From Chthonomonas sp. UBA2017 (GTDB lineage: Bacteria; Armatimonadota; Fimbriimonadia; Fimbriimonadales; Fimbriimonadaceae): a stretch of 64,000 nucleotides of DNA. The stretch covers positions 62,001 through 126,000 of the forward strand of contig DDCB01000036.1 of NCBI GenBank assembly GCA_002335425.1, read 5' to 3'. The notes under the pieces are model-generated. The model was not told the origin of the DNA, searched no databases, and saw only the letters and a program-made list of their open reading frames with translations. Both the position numbers and the translations under genes were made by a program. Numbering within the stretch: the stretch's first letter is position 1; the number at the start of each line of letters is the position of its first letter. This document shows positions 33,898 to 41,995 of this stretch, in pieces.

Positions 33898-35042
33898 AAA
33901 CGCATCGTCATGCCCACGTAAAACCATAACTGGCGAGTGGCATCACCCGCTCGAAGCGAGTTAATAAATGTGGAAGGTTGCATCCAACTTATTCCGGCCA
34001 TCCCTGTGAGCCATTTGTTCAAGGTTTGCCGATAATCCAGGGAGACTTCGTCACCCAGAGCTCGCCCCGATTTTCCAGTTGGATCTAAGCCCAAAAGGAC
34101 CGGTCGAATCCCGACGGAGTACCACCCGTCCTTTGGATTTTTTAGAGCGAATCGATGGTATTCGATCTGCAATCGAGTCCCCGAATTCGGCTGATAATGG
34201 ACAAACAAAGCTAAATCGATCAGGTTGCGCCAAGAAACAGCATCTAGGATGCCAAACAGGGTGTGATTTGGCGAAACCAAAGGATCAAAAGTTTCACTTT
34301 TTCTGTTGGACTGGCCTCCACTGGCCATATTCAGATCTATTCCGACTCGAAGGCCCGAACGAATCGTATAACTCGCACGATTTCGCATCGCCCAGGCCCG
34401 GTGATCTTTCCCCTGGTTTCTGCCGATCTGACCGATCCATTCGCCTTCGAAACTCCAAGGACCGCTTTGAATTCCCCCCGTCTGAGAGAGTGTAAAGTGA
34501 TCTATCGACTTTCCTTGAATTCGATCATGCTTAAAGTACAACTGGGAAAGGCCAAACGGGAGTGAATACGTCAGCGCCAGAATTCGAAATTCAGAGGGGC
34601 GGTTCGCCTGGACTCCAATCCGCCCACCCATCGCCTCGAACTTCCCGATTCGCATCGCGACCCCGTCATATGAGCTCCCCCGATTTCCAAAGTCTGAGGA
34701 TCCAAAAAGACTCTGATCTCCGACCACCATTCGCTGTCGCCCAGCTCGGACGACGCCATCCTTCCAGGTGTAGGTGATGTGCGCCCAAAAAAGATCCCAA
34801 TCGTCCAGGGAGAAGTTCTTGCTCGACGAATGGGCGAGGCTCGAAACAAATTGGCCCTGCAGGGTCAGACTCCACTGCTTGCCGGAAGTCAAGACGAATC
34901 CCGGGCGAATCCGGGTGAAAAGGTCGGTTCGACGATCGAGCTTCGTCCGGTCGAAGTCGCGATCTTGCCGAGACTCAAAGCGCTGACGAAGCTCCAACGT
35001 CGGCTTGAACTCAAGCGGAGCGACTTGGGGCGCCAAAATCAT
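33894..35042 (-). CDS. Porin-like outer membrane beta-barrel (alginate-export type)
   Basis: From about residue 10 to the C-terminal Phe (LWFYVGMTMRF) the protein alternates as short beta strands, with RPGFVLTSGKQWSLTLQGQF, VRAGRQRMVVGDQSLFG (the R-x-GRQ loop typical of AlgE-type barrels) and a final aromatic residue. I place the start at ATG 35042, overlapping the upstream stop (ATGA), about 382 residues. The N-terminus MILAPQVAPLEFKP is a poor signal peptide, so the real start or the leader is uncertain. It would move small solutes across the outer membrane. Confidence 0.7.
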   Translation of the reverse strand: MILAPQVAPLEFKPTLELRQRFESRQDRDFDRTKLDRRTDLFTRIRPGFVLTSGKQWSLTLQGQFVSSLAHSSSKNFSLDDWDLFWAHITYTWKDGVVRAGRQRMVVGDQSLFGSSDFGNRGSSYDGVAMRIGKFEAMGGRIGVQANRPSEFRILALTYSLPFGLSQLYFKHDRIQGKSIDHFTLSQTGGIQSGPWSFEGEWIGQIGRNQGKDHRAWAMRNRASYTIRSGLRVGIDLNMASGGQSNRKSETFDPLVSPNHTLFGILDAVSWRNLIDLALFVHYQPNSGTRLQIEYHRFALKNPKDGWYSVGIRPVLLGLDPTGKSGRALGDEVSLDYRQTLNKWLTGMAGISWMQPSTFINSLRAGDATRQLWFYVGMTMRF

Positions 35043-35521
35043 CGCGCCGATCCGGTGCCCTGTCGCTGCCGACTCGATAGGATCGCTCGGTATTGCGAGA
35101 CATATCGCTCGACCGGAACGCGAGCAATCGCTTGGCCGATCACATCTAATGCCAAGTTTTCTAGCTTCTTGAATCGCACACAGCTCTTGCCCATGTCGAG
35201 CTTTTTGCCGGTGGCAGCATAGGCCTCGGAAACCCACTTCATCTCTGCTTCGTTGCCGTATTGGCACATCAGATAGACCGCCATGTGGTTTTTCTGATTC
35301 GCCAGGGCCGCATAAGTGAGCGGATCTTTTGGGTTGCAATGGTAGCCTTCGGGCAAGATTGAATGCGGCACGACGTAGGAGATCATCCCATAGAGCATCT
35401 GCTCTTCGTAGCCCGGCGGAAGGTTTCGAAGAATCTCCGCCCGAACCGCCTCGATGGCCGCGCGCCGATCCTCGGGGAGTTCGGCAATATATTGCTCCAC
35501 CGTCGATGCATCACTCGTCAT
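35039..35521 (-). CDS. DUF1801/YdhG-like protein
   Basis: A 160-residue cytoplasmic protein with the family features TVEQYIAELPEDRRAAIEAVR, MLYGMISYVVP and LANQKNHMAVYLM, and the late GKSCVRFKKLENLAL. The fold is like YjbR/CyaY; no function is known. Its stop overlaps the barrel-protein start. Three direct repeats resembling a Pho box lie just before its ATG. Confidence 0.88.
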   Translation of the reverse strand: MTSDASTVEQYIAELPEDRRAAIEAVRAEILRNLPPGYEEQMLYGMISYVVPHSILPEGYHCNPKDPLTYAALANQKNHMAVYLMCQYGNEAEMKWVSEAYAATGKKLDMGKSCVRFKKLENLALDVIGQAIARVPVERYVSQYRAILSSRQRQGTGSAR

Positions 35522-35523
35522 GC

Positions 35524-35553
35524 CTTAACTTTACCTTAATCTTTTCTTAACAC
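35524..35553 (+). promoter_or_regulatory. Three 8-base direct repeats at 11-base period (Pho box-like)
   Basis: CTTAACTT, CTTAATCT and CTTAACAC are separated by exactly three bases. This is the spacing and consensus of cyanobacterial-type Pho boxes (repeats of CTTAACCT every 11 bases) bound by a PhoB/SphR regulator. The site lies between the DUF1801 gene on the minus strand and the HD gene on the plus strand; the read direction matches the latter. No regulator gene is here. Confidence 0.5.
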
Positions 35554-35635
35554 CGTCTGACACGCACTCGGGGGAGTCGCTTCTTCGCGCGGAGAGGCGA
35601 TCTACTCAACTTTCGAGGTAGAACGATGGGAAGCC

Positions 35636-36328
35636 ATGTCGACTCCGACCGAAATTGTTGTCCCGAAGGCGATCACCTTGAAAGAGGTGAAGGCCAACCC
35701 GAAAGTCAAAGCATTGATCGATGGGGCGAACGAAGTAATGCGAGCCATGGGCTACACCGAGCACGGGCATCGGCATGTCGGCGTGGTCAGCAGCATCACT
35801 CGCTATATCATGGAGAACGTCGGGTGCCCACCCCGTGAGATTGAACTGGGGCAGATCGCCGCTTATCTCCACGACATCGGGAACGTGATCAATCGAATCG
35901 ACCATCCGATGACCGGGGCCGGCATCGCGTTTCGAATCTTGGACGAGATGGGCATGCCGCCGGAAGAGATTGCCCCCATTCTCGGGGCGATCGGCAACCA
36001 CGAAGAGTTGGCCGGTCTGCCGATCAGCACGATGTCGGCGGCCCTGATCGTAAGCGATAAGAGCGACGTGCACTTTAGTCGAGTTCAAAATCCGATCATG
36101 GAGACGTTCGACATCCACGACCGGGTCAACTATGCGGTTCAGAAGAGCCGGGTCAACATGGACAATGACGCGAACTTGATCGAGCTGACCCTCGAGATCG
36201 ACACGAGCTTTGCGTCGGTCATGGAGTACTTCGAGATCTTTCTCAGCCGCATGGTGATGTGCCGCCGCGCAGCCGATACCTTCGGGTACCAATTTCGACT
36301 CCGCGTGAACGGGACCGTTCTCGAATAG
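35636..36328 (+). CDS. HD-domain phosphohydrolase
   Basis: A 230-residue protein whose N-terminal half is an HD domain: GHRHVGVVSSI, AAYLHDIGNVI with the paired His-Asp, then HPMTGAGIAF and AIGNHEELAG. The C-terminal 80 residues (LELTLEIDTSFASVMEYFEIF) look like a small alpha-beta domain found in similar bacterial proteins. The substrate, probably a nucleotide or other phosphate ester, is unknown. It converges on atpG. Confidence 0.85.
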   Translation: MSTPTEIVVPKAITLKEVKANPKVKALIDGANEVMRAMGYTEHGHRHVGVVSSITRYIMENVGCPPREIELGQIAAYLHDIGNVINRIDHPMTGAGIAFRILDEMGMPPEEIAPILGAIGNHEELAGLPISTMSAALIVSDKSDVHFSRVQNPIMETFDIHDRVNYAVQKSRVNMDNDANLIELTLEIDTSFASVMEYFEIFLSRMVMCRRAADTFGYQFRLRVNGTVLE

Positions 36329-36331
36329 CGA

Positions 36332-37201
36332 CTAACTCTTAAGAGCTTCGGCCCCGCCGACGACTTCCAAGATCTCTTTGGTGATGCCCGCTTGGCGCTC
36401 TCGGTTGGCCTTGAGCGTGAGATTTTGGATCATCTTGCCCGCATTGTCGGTGGCACTGGTCATTGCGGTCATCCGCGAGCCATGCTCCGAGGCGGTCGAT
36501 TCCAGCATTGCCTGAAAGATGATGGTCAGAACGTATTTCGGCAAGAGTTCGCCGAGCAAGCTGGCGGGATCGGGTTCGAATTCGTAGTCCTTTGCGCCCG
36601 CTGAACTGGCCGCACCCTCTTCCGCGGTGGGCGGCTCAATCGGCAGAAGCTGAATGACTTGAGGGACTTGCCGGATCGGGCTGTAGAACTTGGAGTAGCA
36701 AAGATAGATCGCGTCGGCTTCTCCGCTTTCGAAGATTTCTCGGGCTTTGGCCGTGACTTCAACGGCATCTTGCAGTCGCGATCCCGCCGTGGGCACCGTA
36801 ACTTGGTGCACCACTTCGATCCCCCTCTTGGCAAAAAAGAGTGAGCCCTTTTTCCCGACTCCTAACATCGAAATCTGCTCAGTTCGGGACTTAATCCAGT
36901 CTCCGGCGCGACGAATCAAGTTCGTATTATAGGAACCCGCCAATCCGCGCTCGGCAGTGATCAAGATGAGGCAGATCTTCTTGACCTCTCGTTGTTCGAG
37001 AAGAGGGTGAGAGGGCAACTCTCCGGCGGCCGAGATCGACAGCATAAAATCACGCATTTTTTCGCTATAAGGGCGCGCTTCTAAGACCCGATCTTGAGCC
37101 TTTTTAAGCCGAGCAGCCGCGACAAGCTTCATCGCTCGCGTAATCTGCTGGATGTTCTTTGCGGTTCGAATCCGTTGCCGGATTTGCTTAAGAGTTGCCA
37201 T
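36332..37201 (-). CDS. atpG: ATP synthase F1 gamma subunit
   Basis: The central rotor shaft. N-terminal ATLKQIRQRIRTAKNIQQITRAMKLVAAARL and C-terminal ATDNAGKMIQNLTLKANRERQAGITKEI are the two conserved helices of the coiled coil; 289 residues. It is the last gene of the cluster; atpD and atpC, which usually follow, are absent and the next gene is on the opposite strand. Confidence 0.96.
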   Translation of the reverse strand: MATLKQIRQRIRTAKNIQQITRAMKLVAAARLKKAQDRVLEARPYSEKMRDFMLSISAAGELPSHPLLEQREVKKICLILITAERGLAGSYNTNLIRRAGDWIKSRTEQISMLGVGKKGSLFFAKRGIEVVHQVTVPTAGSRLQDAVEVTAKAREIFESGEADAIYLCYSKFYSPIRQVPQVIQLLPIEPPTAEEGAASSAGAKDYEFEPDPASLLGELLPKYVLTIIFQAMLESTASEHGSRMTAMTSATDNAGKMIQNLTLKANRERQAGITKEILEVVGGAEALKS

Positions 37202-37226
37202 ACGAGTTTAAGTTCGAGTGTCGTCC

Positions 37227-38753
37227 TTAGCGATTAAAGTTTGCCTTTGCTTCTGAGTAAGCGTTCTTGAGTTTTTCTTCAATCTCGCTGCTCATCGACT
37301 TAGTGCTACGCAATGTCTCAATCACGTCCGGATACTTCTCGTGAACATAACCGATCAGGAACTTTTCGAAAGCGCCAATCTTTTCGGTTTCGATCTCATC
37401 GTAAACACCCGAAGTTCCAGCGTAGATCAGAACGACTTGGTCGATGACGTCGTATGGCGTCGCCAGTCCTTGCTTCAAGAACTCCGTGAGCTTCTGGCCA
37501 CGCAGAAGCTGCAGCTGAGTCGCTTTATCCAAGTCACTTGCAAACTGAGCAAAGGCCTGAACCGATCGGAATTGGGCCATTTCGAGCTTCAGACGCCCCG
37601 CGACTTGCTTCATCGCTTTGATCTGGGCATTTCCACCGACCCGACTCACCGAGATCCCGACGTTGATCGCCGGGCGAACGCCCGCGAAGAAGAGATCGGG
37701 CTCCAGGTAGATTTGGCCGTCGGTGATCGAAATGACGTTCGTCGGAATATAGGCCGAGACGTCGCCGGACTGGGTTTCGATGATCGGCAGTGCGGTCAGA
37801 GAGCCTGCGCCCTTTTCGTCGCTCAGCTTGGCCGCGCGCTCCAGAAGGCGGCTGTGAAGATAGAAAACGTCACCCGGATAGGCTTCGCGTCCTGGCGGTC
37901 GGCGCAGGAGCAACGAGAGAGCCCGGTAGGCTTGGGCGTGCTTCGAGAGGTCGTCATAAACGGCCAGCGCGTGTTGGCCATTGTCGCGGAAATACTCGCC
38001 AATGGTCGCCCCCGCAAACGGCGCGAGGTACTGCATCGCGTTTGAGTCCGACGCTCCGGCGACGACAATACAGGTGTAATCCATCGCCCCGTTTTGGGTC
38101 AAGGTTTCCACAACCCGTGCAATCGACGAGAGTTTCTGACCGATCGCAACATAAATGCAGTAAACCGGGCTTTCGCCGGGCTGGTGCGTATAGCGCTGGT
38201 TGATGATCGTGTCAATACAGACTGCGGTCTTTCCCGTCTGGCGGTCGCCGATCACGAGTTCGCGTTGACCTCGCCCAACCGGAATCATCGCGTCGACGGC
38301 TTTGATGCCCGTTTGAAGGGGCTCTTTCACAGGTTGTCGCTCCACGACGCCGGGCGAGTTCATTTCGATCCGGCGAAACTCTGAAGCAGCAATCGGTCCT
38401 TTTCCGTCGAGGGGTTGGCCGAGTGCGTTCACGACCCGACCGAGCAACGCTCGCCCCACGGGGATTTCGATGATGCGTCCGGTTTCTCGCACCTTGTCGC
38501 CCTCTTTGATAGCGGCATCATCGCCGATCATCACGGCGCCGATCGAGGCTTCTTCCAGGTTAAGCGCCATGCCCATGACTCCACCGGGGAATTCGAGCAT
38601 TTCGCCCATTTGGCAGTCCGGCAGGCCGTAGATGCGCGCAATGCCGTCGCCCACTTGGATGACGGTGCCGACGTTTTCAACGTCAACTTTGCGCTCAAAT
38701 TTCTGGAGTTCTTGTTCCAGGATCGAGGTGATTTCTTCAGGTCGAATCGCCAT
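37227..38753 (-). CDS. atpA: ATP synthase F1 alpha subunit
   Basis: Non-catalytic nucleotide-binding subunit. Walker A is GDRQTGKTAV; the DELSEED-region counterpart and the C-terminal helical domain are present, and the length of 508 residues is standard. It lies 25 bases after atpH and 25 before atpG. Confidence 0.98.
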   Translation of the reverse strand: MAIRPEEITSILEQELQKFERKVDVENVGTVIQVGDGIARIYGLPDCQMGEMLEFPGGVMGMALNLEEASIGAVMIGDDAAIKEGDKVRETGRIIEIPVGRALLGRVVNALGQPLDGKGPIAASEFRRIEMNSPGVVERQPVKEPLQTGIKAVDAMIPVGRGQRELVIGDRQTGKTAVCIDTIINQRYTHQPGESPVYCIYVAIGQKLSSIARVVETLTQNGAMDYTCIVVAGASDSNAMQYLAPFAGATIGEYFRDNGQHALAVYDDLSKHAQAYRALSLLLRRPPGREAYPGDVFYLHSRLLERAAKLSDEKGAGSLTALPIIETQSGDVSAYIPTNVISITDGQIYLEPDLFFAGVRPAINVGISVSRVGGNAQIKAMKQVAGRLKLEMAQFRSVQAFAQFASDLDKATQLQLLRGQKLTEFLKQGLATPYDVIDQVVLIYAGTSGVYDEIETEKIGAFEKFLIGYVHEKYPDVIETLRSTKSMSSEIEEKLKNAYSEAKANFNR

Positions 38754-38778
38754 GGTTCTTCGTCAGTTTTCCGTATTC

Positions 38779-39330
38779 TTAGTTTTGCTTGAGAGCGTCG
38801 TAGAGGAGCTTTTCTCGCATTCGATTCAAGCTACCTCGAAGGGTTCCATCCAAGACATAGTTGTCATAAGCGACTTTAACGCCGCCAATCAGCGAAGGAT
38901 CGACTTGAGTCGTGGCCTCCACTCGTTTTCCGCTTTGAGATTCGAGCTTAGCCACAATCGCCGCCACTTGGACGTCGTCGAGCGGGCTGGCGCTGATGAT
39001 CTCGGCATAAATCACACGGTCCTTTTCGCGCCGGAGCCGAATGAACTCTTCGCGAATCAGCGGGATTTCCGCTTCGCGTCGTTTTTCAAGCAGAAGGCGG
39101 AGAAGTTGCATCGAGAGTGCGGTGACGCGGTCGGAGAAGAGCCGGTCGAGAATGCGGAGCTTCTCATCTCGGCTGAAATCGGGGCTCAAGAGGAACATTC
39201 GGTTCTTCTCCGAGTGCTCCAGAAAGCTGTTGATCCCTTCGAGGTCGGCTTCGACGCTCGGGATGATCGCCGCCTTTTCCGCGGCGGCAAAGAGAGCTCG
39301 CGCATACCTTCGGGCGATGCGAGAGTCCAT
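38779..39330 (-). CDS. atpH: ATP synthase F1 delta subunit
   Basis: The stator link between F1 and subunit b. 183 residues with RRYARALFAAAEKA at the N-terminus and the C-terminal VDPSLIGGVKVAYDNYVLDGTLRGSLNRM family signature. It overlaps or abuts atpF, whose stop is two bases upstream. Confidence 0.95.
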   Translation of the reverse strand: MDSRIARRYARALFAAAEKAAIIPSVEADLEGINSFLEHSEKNRMFLLSPDFSRDEKLRILDRLFSDRVTALSMQLLRLLLEKRREAEIPLIREEFIRLRREKDRVIYAEIISASPLDDVQVAAIVAKLESQSGKRVEATTQVDPSLIGGVKVAYDNYVLDGTLRGSLNRMREKLLYDALKQN

Positions 39331-39332
39331 CT

Positions 39333-39953
39333 TTAGCGAGGCACCTCGACCTTGGCCAAGAAGTCGTCGACCAGCTTTCGATTGCGCTCGTTATCAACGT
39401 TATCTTGCAAGAGCTTCTCGGTCGCCTGCAGACTGAGCGTGACGACCTTTTGGCGAATCTCCGTCAGAGCTTGTTCTTTGTCTCGGGCGATGTCTTCCTG
39501 GGCTCGCTTCAAGAATTGATCGGCCTTTTGGGTCGCTTCGGCCATGAGTTGGGTTCGCATCTCTTGCGCTTCCCGAATCTGGGCTTGAATCTTCTCGCGA
39601 GCCTCGGCCTCGGTTTGAGCCAGCCGAGCTTCGAATTCGGTCTTCATCTGCGTCATTTCCGAGCGAAGGGACTCGGCTTCGCCGAAAGTGGCTTCGAGCG
39701 CGGTCGTTCGGCCTTGAATCGACTCCCGAAGCGGAGTGAAGTAGAAGACGTCGATGACCTTAAACAGGATGAGGAAGACGCCGATCGCCGAGATCGTCTT
39801 GCCAAAATCGAGCAGGATCCCCTGAGACGCGAGCGTTTCCAGGAACGATAGCTTGACTTCTTTCGAGACCCAGAAGCCACCTACCGCCAGAATCAACCCG
39901 ATGATGAACATCGGAAGAAGGGGTGCCGATTTAGTTTCGTTTGAATTCGCCAT
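39333..39953 (-). CDS. atpF: ATP synthase F0 b subunit
   Basis: Peripheral stalk. One membrane helix near residue 50-70 (KTISAIGVFLILFKVIDVFYF) is followed by a long charged coiled coil (about 75-200). An additional hydrophobic segment lies at residues 10-28, so the N-terminus is longer than in E. coli. Only one b gene is present, unlike the b/b' pair of cyanobacteria. Confidence 0.93.
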   Translation of the reverse strand: MANSNETKSAPLLPMFIIGLILAVGGFWVSKEVKLSFLETLASQGILLDFGKTISAIGVFLILFKVIDVFYFTPLRESIQGRTTALEATFGEAESLRSEMTQMKTEFEARLAQTEAEAREKIQAQIREAQEMRTQLMAEATQKADQFLKRAQEDIARDKEQALTEIRQKVVTLSLQATEKLLQDNVDNERNRKLVDDFLAKVEVPR

Positions 39954-40018
39954 ACGCGGTTTTGGAGTCGGGGGGTCGCCCGAGCCGAATGCTCGGGCGA
40001 CCCAAGGGTCAACGAGAA

Positions 40019-40231
40019 TTAGACCTTCAAGCTGCCGGGCAGAACGAAGACCGCAAGCAAGAAAACGAGCTCGACGAATGCGAGCGCGATCAGCATCGCG
40101 GTTTGGATCTTGCCGATGGCTTCGGGTTGTCGGCTCATGCCTTGCATCGCGCTGTAGCCGATGAGGCCGAGGCCGATGGCAACGCCCATTGCGGCGAGTC
40201 CGATACCGAGTCCGAATACATGTCCTGTCAT
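40019..40231 (-). CDS. atpE: ATP synthase F0 c subunit
   Basis: Ring subunit of 70 residues: two membrane helices joined by SRQPEAIGK, with the ion-binding carboxylate Glu54 in FVELVFL. The residue after Glu is Leu, not the Ser/Thr seen in sodium-type rings, so protons are the likely ion. GGAGGATAG lies ahead of the ATG, one of the clearer ribosome sites in the window. Confidence 0.96.
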   Translation of the reverse strand: MTGHVFGLGIGLAAMGVAIGLGLIGYSAMQGMSRQPEAIGKIQTAMLIALAFVELVFLLAVFVLPGSLKV

Positions 40232-40285
40232 TGTGTTTTTCTATCCTCCAGTGATGTTCAAGTGATTTGATGGTCGAAAAATGGA

Positions 40286-41068
40286 TTAATGCGCGGCGGC
40301 GGGTTGAGCCTCGGAATGCCCGGCTGGTTCGCCTGCTTCGTCGTGATGGTGGTCGTCCTCATGGTGCGTGACCAGCGAAAGATAAACGCACGTCAGCAAG
40401 CTGAAGATGAGGGCTTGCACGATGCACGTCAGGATCTTAATCGGCATGAGCAAAAACCCGACCGGGACAAAGCTGCCGCCGAGATTGTTCATCGCAACGA
40501 CCGCTTGGTGGCCGCCTTCGATGTTGCCGAAAAGTCGAAGGCTCAAGCTGACATTCTTCATCACTTCCGAAATGATTTCGATGATGAAGATCATGAAGGA
40601 GATCAAAAGGAGCGCCGGCGGAAGTTTGGGTCCGGCGAAGTGCTTGAAGTGGCCGAGGACTCCGTTCGCCTTCATCCCTTCCCACTGCACATAGCCGATG
40701 GCGATCAGCGCCACGCCGAGGTTAAAGCTTAGGTCCGCAGTGGGTGAGGTCGGGAAGAAAAGGGCAACGACGTTTGAAACGAAAATTACGAGCCAGAAAG
40801 TCAGAATGAACGGGATGTACTTTCGGCCGTGGGCACCGATGATGCCCACACAAAGATTTTCAATGAACAGATAAACCTGCTCCAGGAGCTGAGACCAGAA
40901 ACCTTTGAAAACTCGCTGGCCGAAGTCTTGCTTCGCTCGGCTGAGGGCAAAAAAGACGATCCCCAAAACCAGGGCGATGTAGACCATCATGCCCAGCCAA
41001 GAGAGGCCATGATGCTCGCCGCCTCCGGCAGCCCACAACGACGATCCGATCCCTAGAGTCGTGCCCAT
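40286..41068 (-). CDS. atpB: ATP synthase F0 a subunit
   Basis: Stator channel for protons, about 260 residues from ATG 41068. The essential Arg is in NVSLSLRLFGNI, and the last membrane helices include IKILTCIVQALIFSLLTCVYLSL. The C-terminus is a His/Asp/Glu-rich tail (THHEDDHHHDE) that is unusual and could bind metal. It follows the atpI-like gene by 20 bases. Confidence 0.94.
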   Translation of the reverse strand: MGTTLGIGSSLWAAGGGEHHGLSWLGMMVYIALVLGIVFFALSRAKQDFGQRVFKGFWSQLLEQVYLFIENLCVGIIGAHGRKYIPFILTFWLVIFVSNVVALFFPTSPTADLSFNLGVALIAIGYVQWEGMKANGVLGHFKHFAGPKLPPALLLISFMIFIIEIISEVMKNVSLSLRLFGNIEGGHQAVVAMNNLGGSFVPVGFLLMPIKILTCIVQALIFSLLTCVYLSLVTHHEDDHHHDEAGEPAGHSEAQPAAAH

Positions 41069-41088
41069 AACTTGCGAAAGAAGGGCGG

Positions 41089-41526
41089 TTAGTGCCGAAA
41101 GGCAGCCCACCCTACTGCCAACGAGTATACCAGAGTGACCCCCGCCATAAAGCAACCCGGCGCGGGGTCGCCGATGCGATAAACCGCCACCATCATCGCA
41201 AAAAACATCGGCACTTTCAAAAGGAAAAGCAAAATCGTCATCGCGATCCCCAAAGTCGCTTTGGGCCCATGGGGGGCCGCTGCCCCCATCAACTTGACCA
41301 GTCGCCACAAAACCCACAGACTGAAAAGTCCAAAGACGAGCCCAAGACTCACACCGATCGCGCCAGAATCACCACGAAAGACCCACGTCGCACCGGTCGT
41401 CGTGACCCCGAGGACTCCCCAAACCGGCGGCTTGAGGATGGCCAGGCGAAAGCCTGACCAAAATGCGTCCCGCCGGGCGGCCGGATCAAGATCGTCGGTT
41501 TTGGAGTTGTGCAAGGTACATCCCAT
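41089..41526 (-). CDS. AtpI-like small membrane protein
   Basis: About 145 residues with four hydrophobic segments (WGVLGVTTTGATWVF, GVSLGLVFGLFSLWVLW, AMTILLFLLKVPMFFAMM, CFMAGVTLVYSLAVGW), the AtpI arrangement, in the AtpI position before atpB. AtpI helps assemble the c ring. The start at 41526 overlaps the AtpZ-like gene by 41 bases; a TTG at 41514 is another option. Confidence 0.75.
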   Translation of the reverse strand: MGCTLHNSKTDDLDPAARRDAFWSGFRLAILKPPVWGVLGVTTTGATWVFRGDSGAIGVSLGLVFGLFSLWVLWRLVKLMGAAAPHGPKATLGIAMTILLFLLKVPMFFAMMVAVYRIGDPAPGCFMAGVTLVYSLAVGWAAFRH

Positions 41527-41965
41527 AGCCGAAGCCAAGAAAAATGCCGACGATGGTCAAGATGTTTTTCCAACCTTGAGCCCCAGTGAGAGACTCGATC
41601 AAGAGACCGATCAGATAAAAGCCGATCGGCACCCCGGCGATGGCATAGGCAATCGCCATTCCATAAGCTAAGCCCGAAGAGGCCTGCTGCTCGCCCTGGG
41701 TGCGCCGGTTTTGCTCGCGGACTTCTTGCTCCCGCCGGTTCTTGGCGCGGCTCGCCCTTTGCTCTAAGGCCGCCAAGCGACTCTCAAAATCGGCCTGAGT
41801 CGACTCCATCTTTTGGCGTGCCTCGTCGAGGACTGCTTGCGTCTTCTCCTCCAGCGCTCCGAGATCGTTCGGATCGCTAGCGGGCGATTCGGACGGCGGA
41901 TCGACCTCCAGTTCAGGAAAAGGAGCTCGTTTTGGATCAGGAGCGGGCTGGGCGTCGTCCGTCAT
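41486..41965 (-). CDS. AtpZ/AtpQ-like membrane protein
   Basis: A 159-residue protein with a long charged coiled-coil N-terminus (about residues 30-90) and two C-terminal membrane helices ending GFGYGMYLAQLQNR, the pattern of the AtpZ (ATPase gene 1) family that precedes F0 genes. TATCTT lies seven bases before the ATG, so this is the promoter-proximal gene of the atp cluster. Confidence 0.8.
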   Translation of the reverse strand: MTDDAQPAPDPKRAPFPELEVDPPSESPASDPNDLGALEEKTQAVLDEARQKMESTQADFESRLAALEQRASRAKNRREQEVREQNRRTQGEQQASSGLAYGMAIAYAIAGVPIGFYLIGLLIESLTGAQGWKNILTIVGIFLGFGYGMYLAQLQNRRS

Positions 41966-41972
41966 ACTACTT

Positions 41973-41978
41973 AAGATA
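41973..41978 (-). promoter_or_regulatory. -10 box TATCTT for the atp operon, seven bases before start 41965
   Basis: The box and spacing suggest a leaderless atp transcript. It lies in the 30-base gap shared with recG on the opposite strand. Confidence 0.5.
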
Positions 41979-41995
41979 AAGGTACCGCAATCCCG

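Noticed and set aside
37341..38045. Open frame of 234 codons antisense to atpA
   Set aside because: It lies fully within the conserved alpha subunit gene and has no ribosome site or motif.
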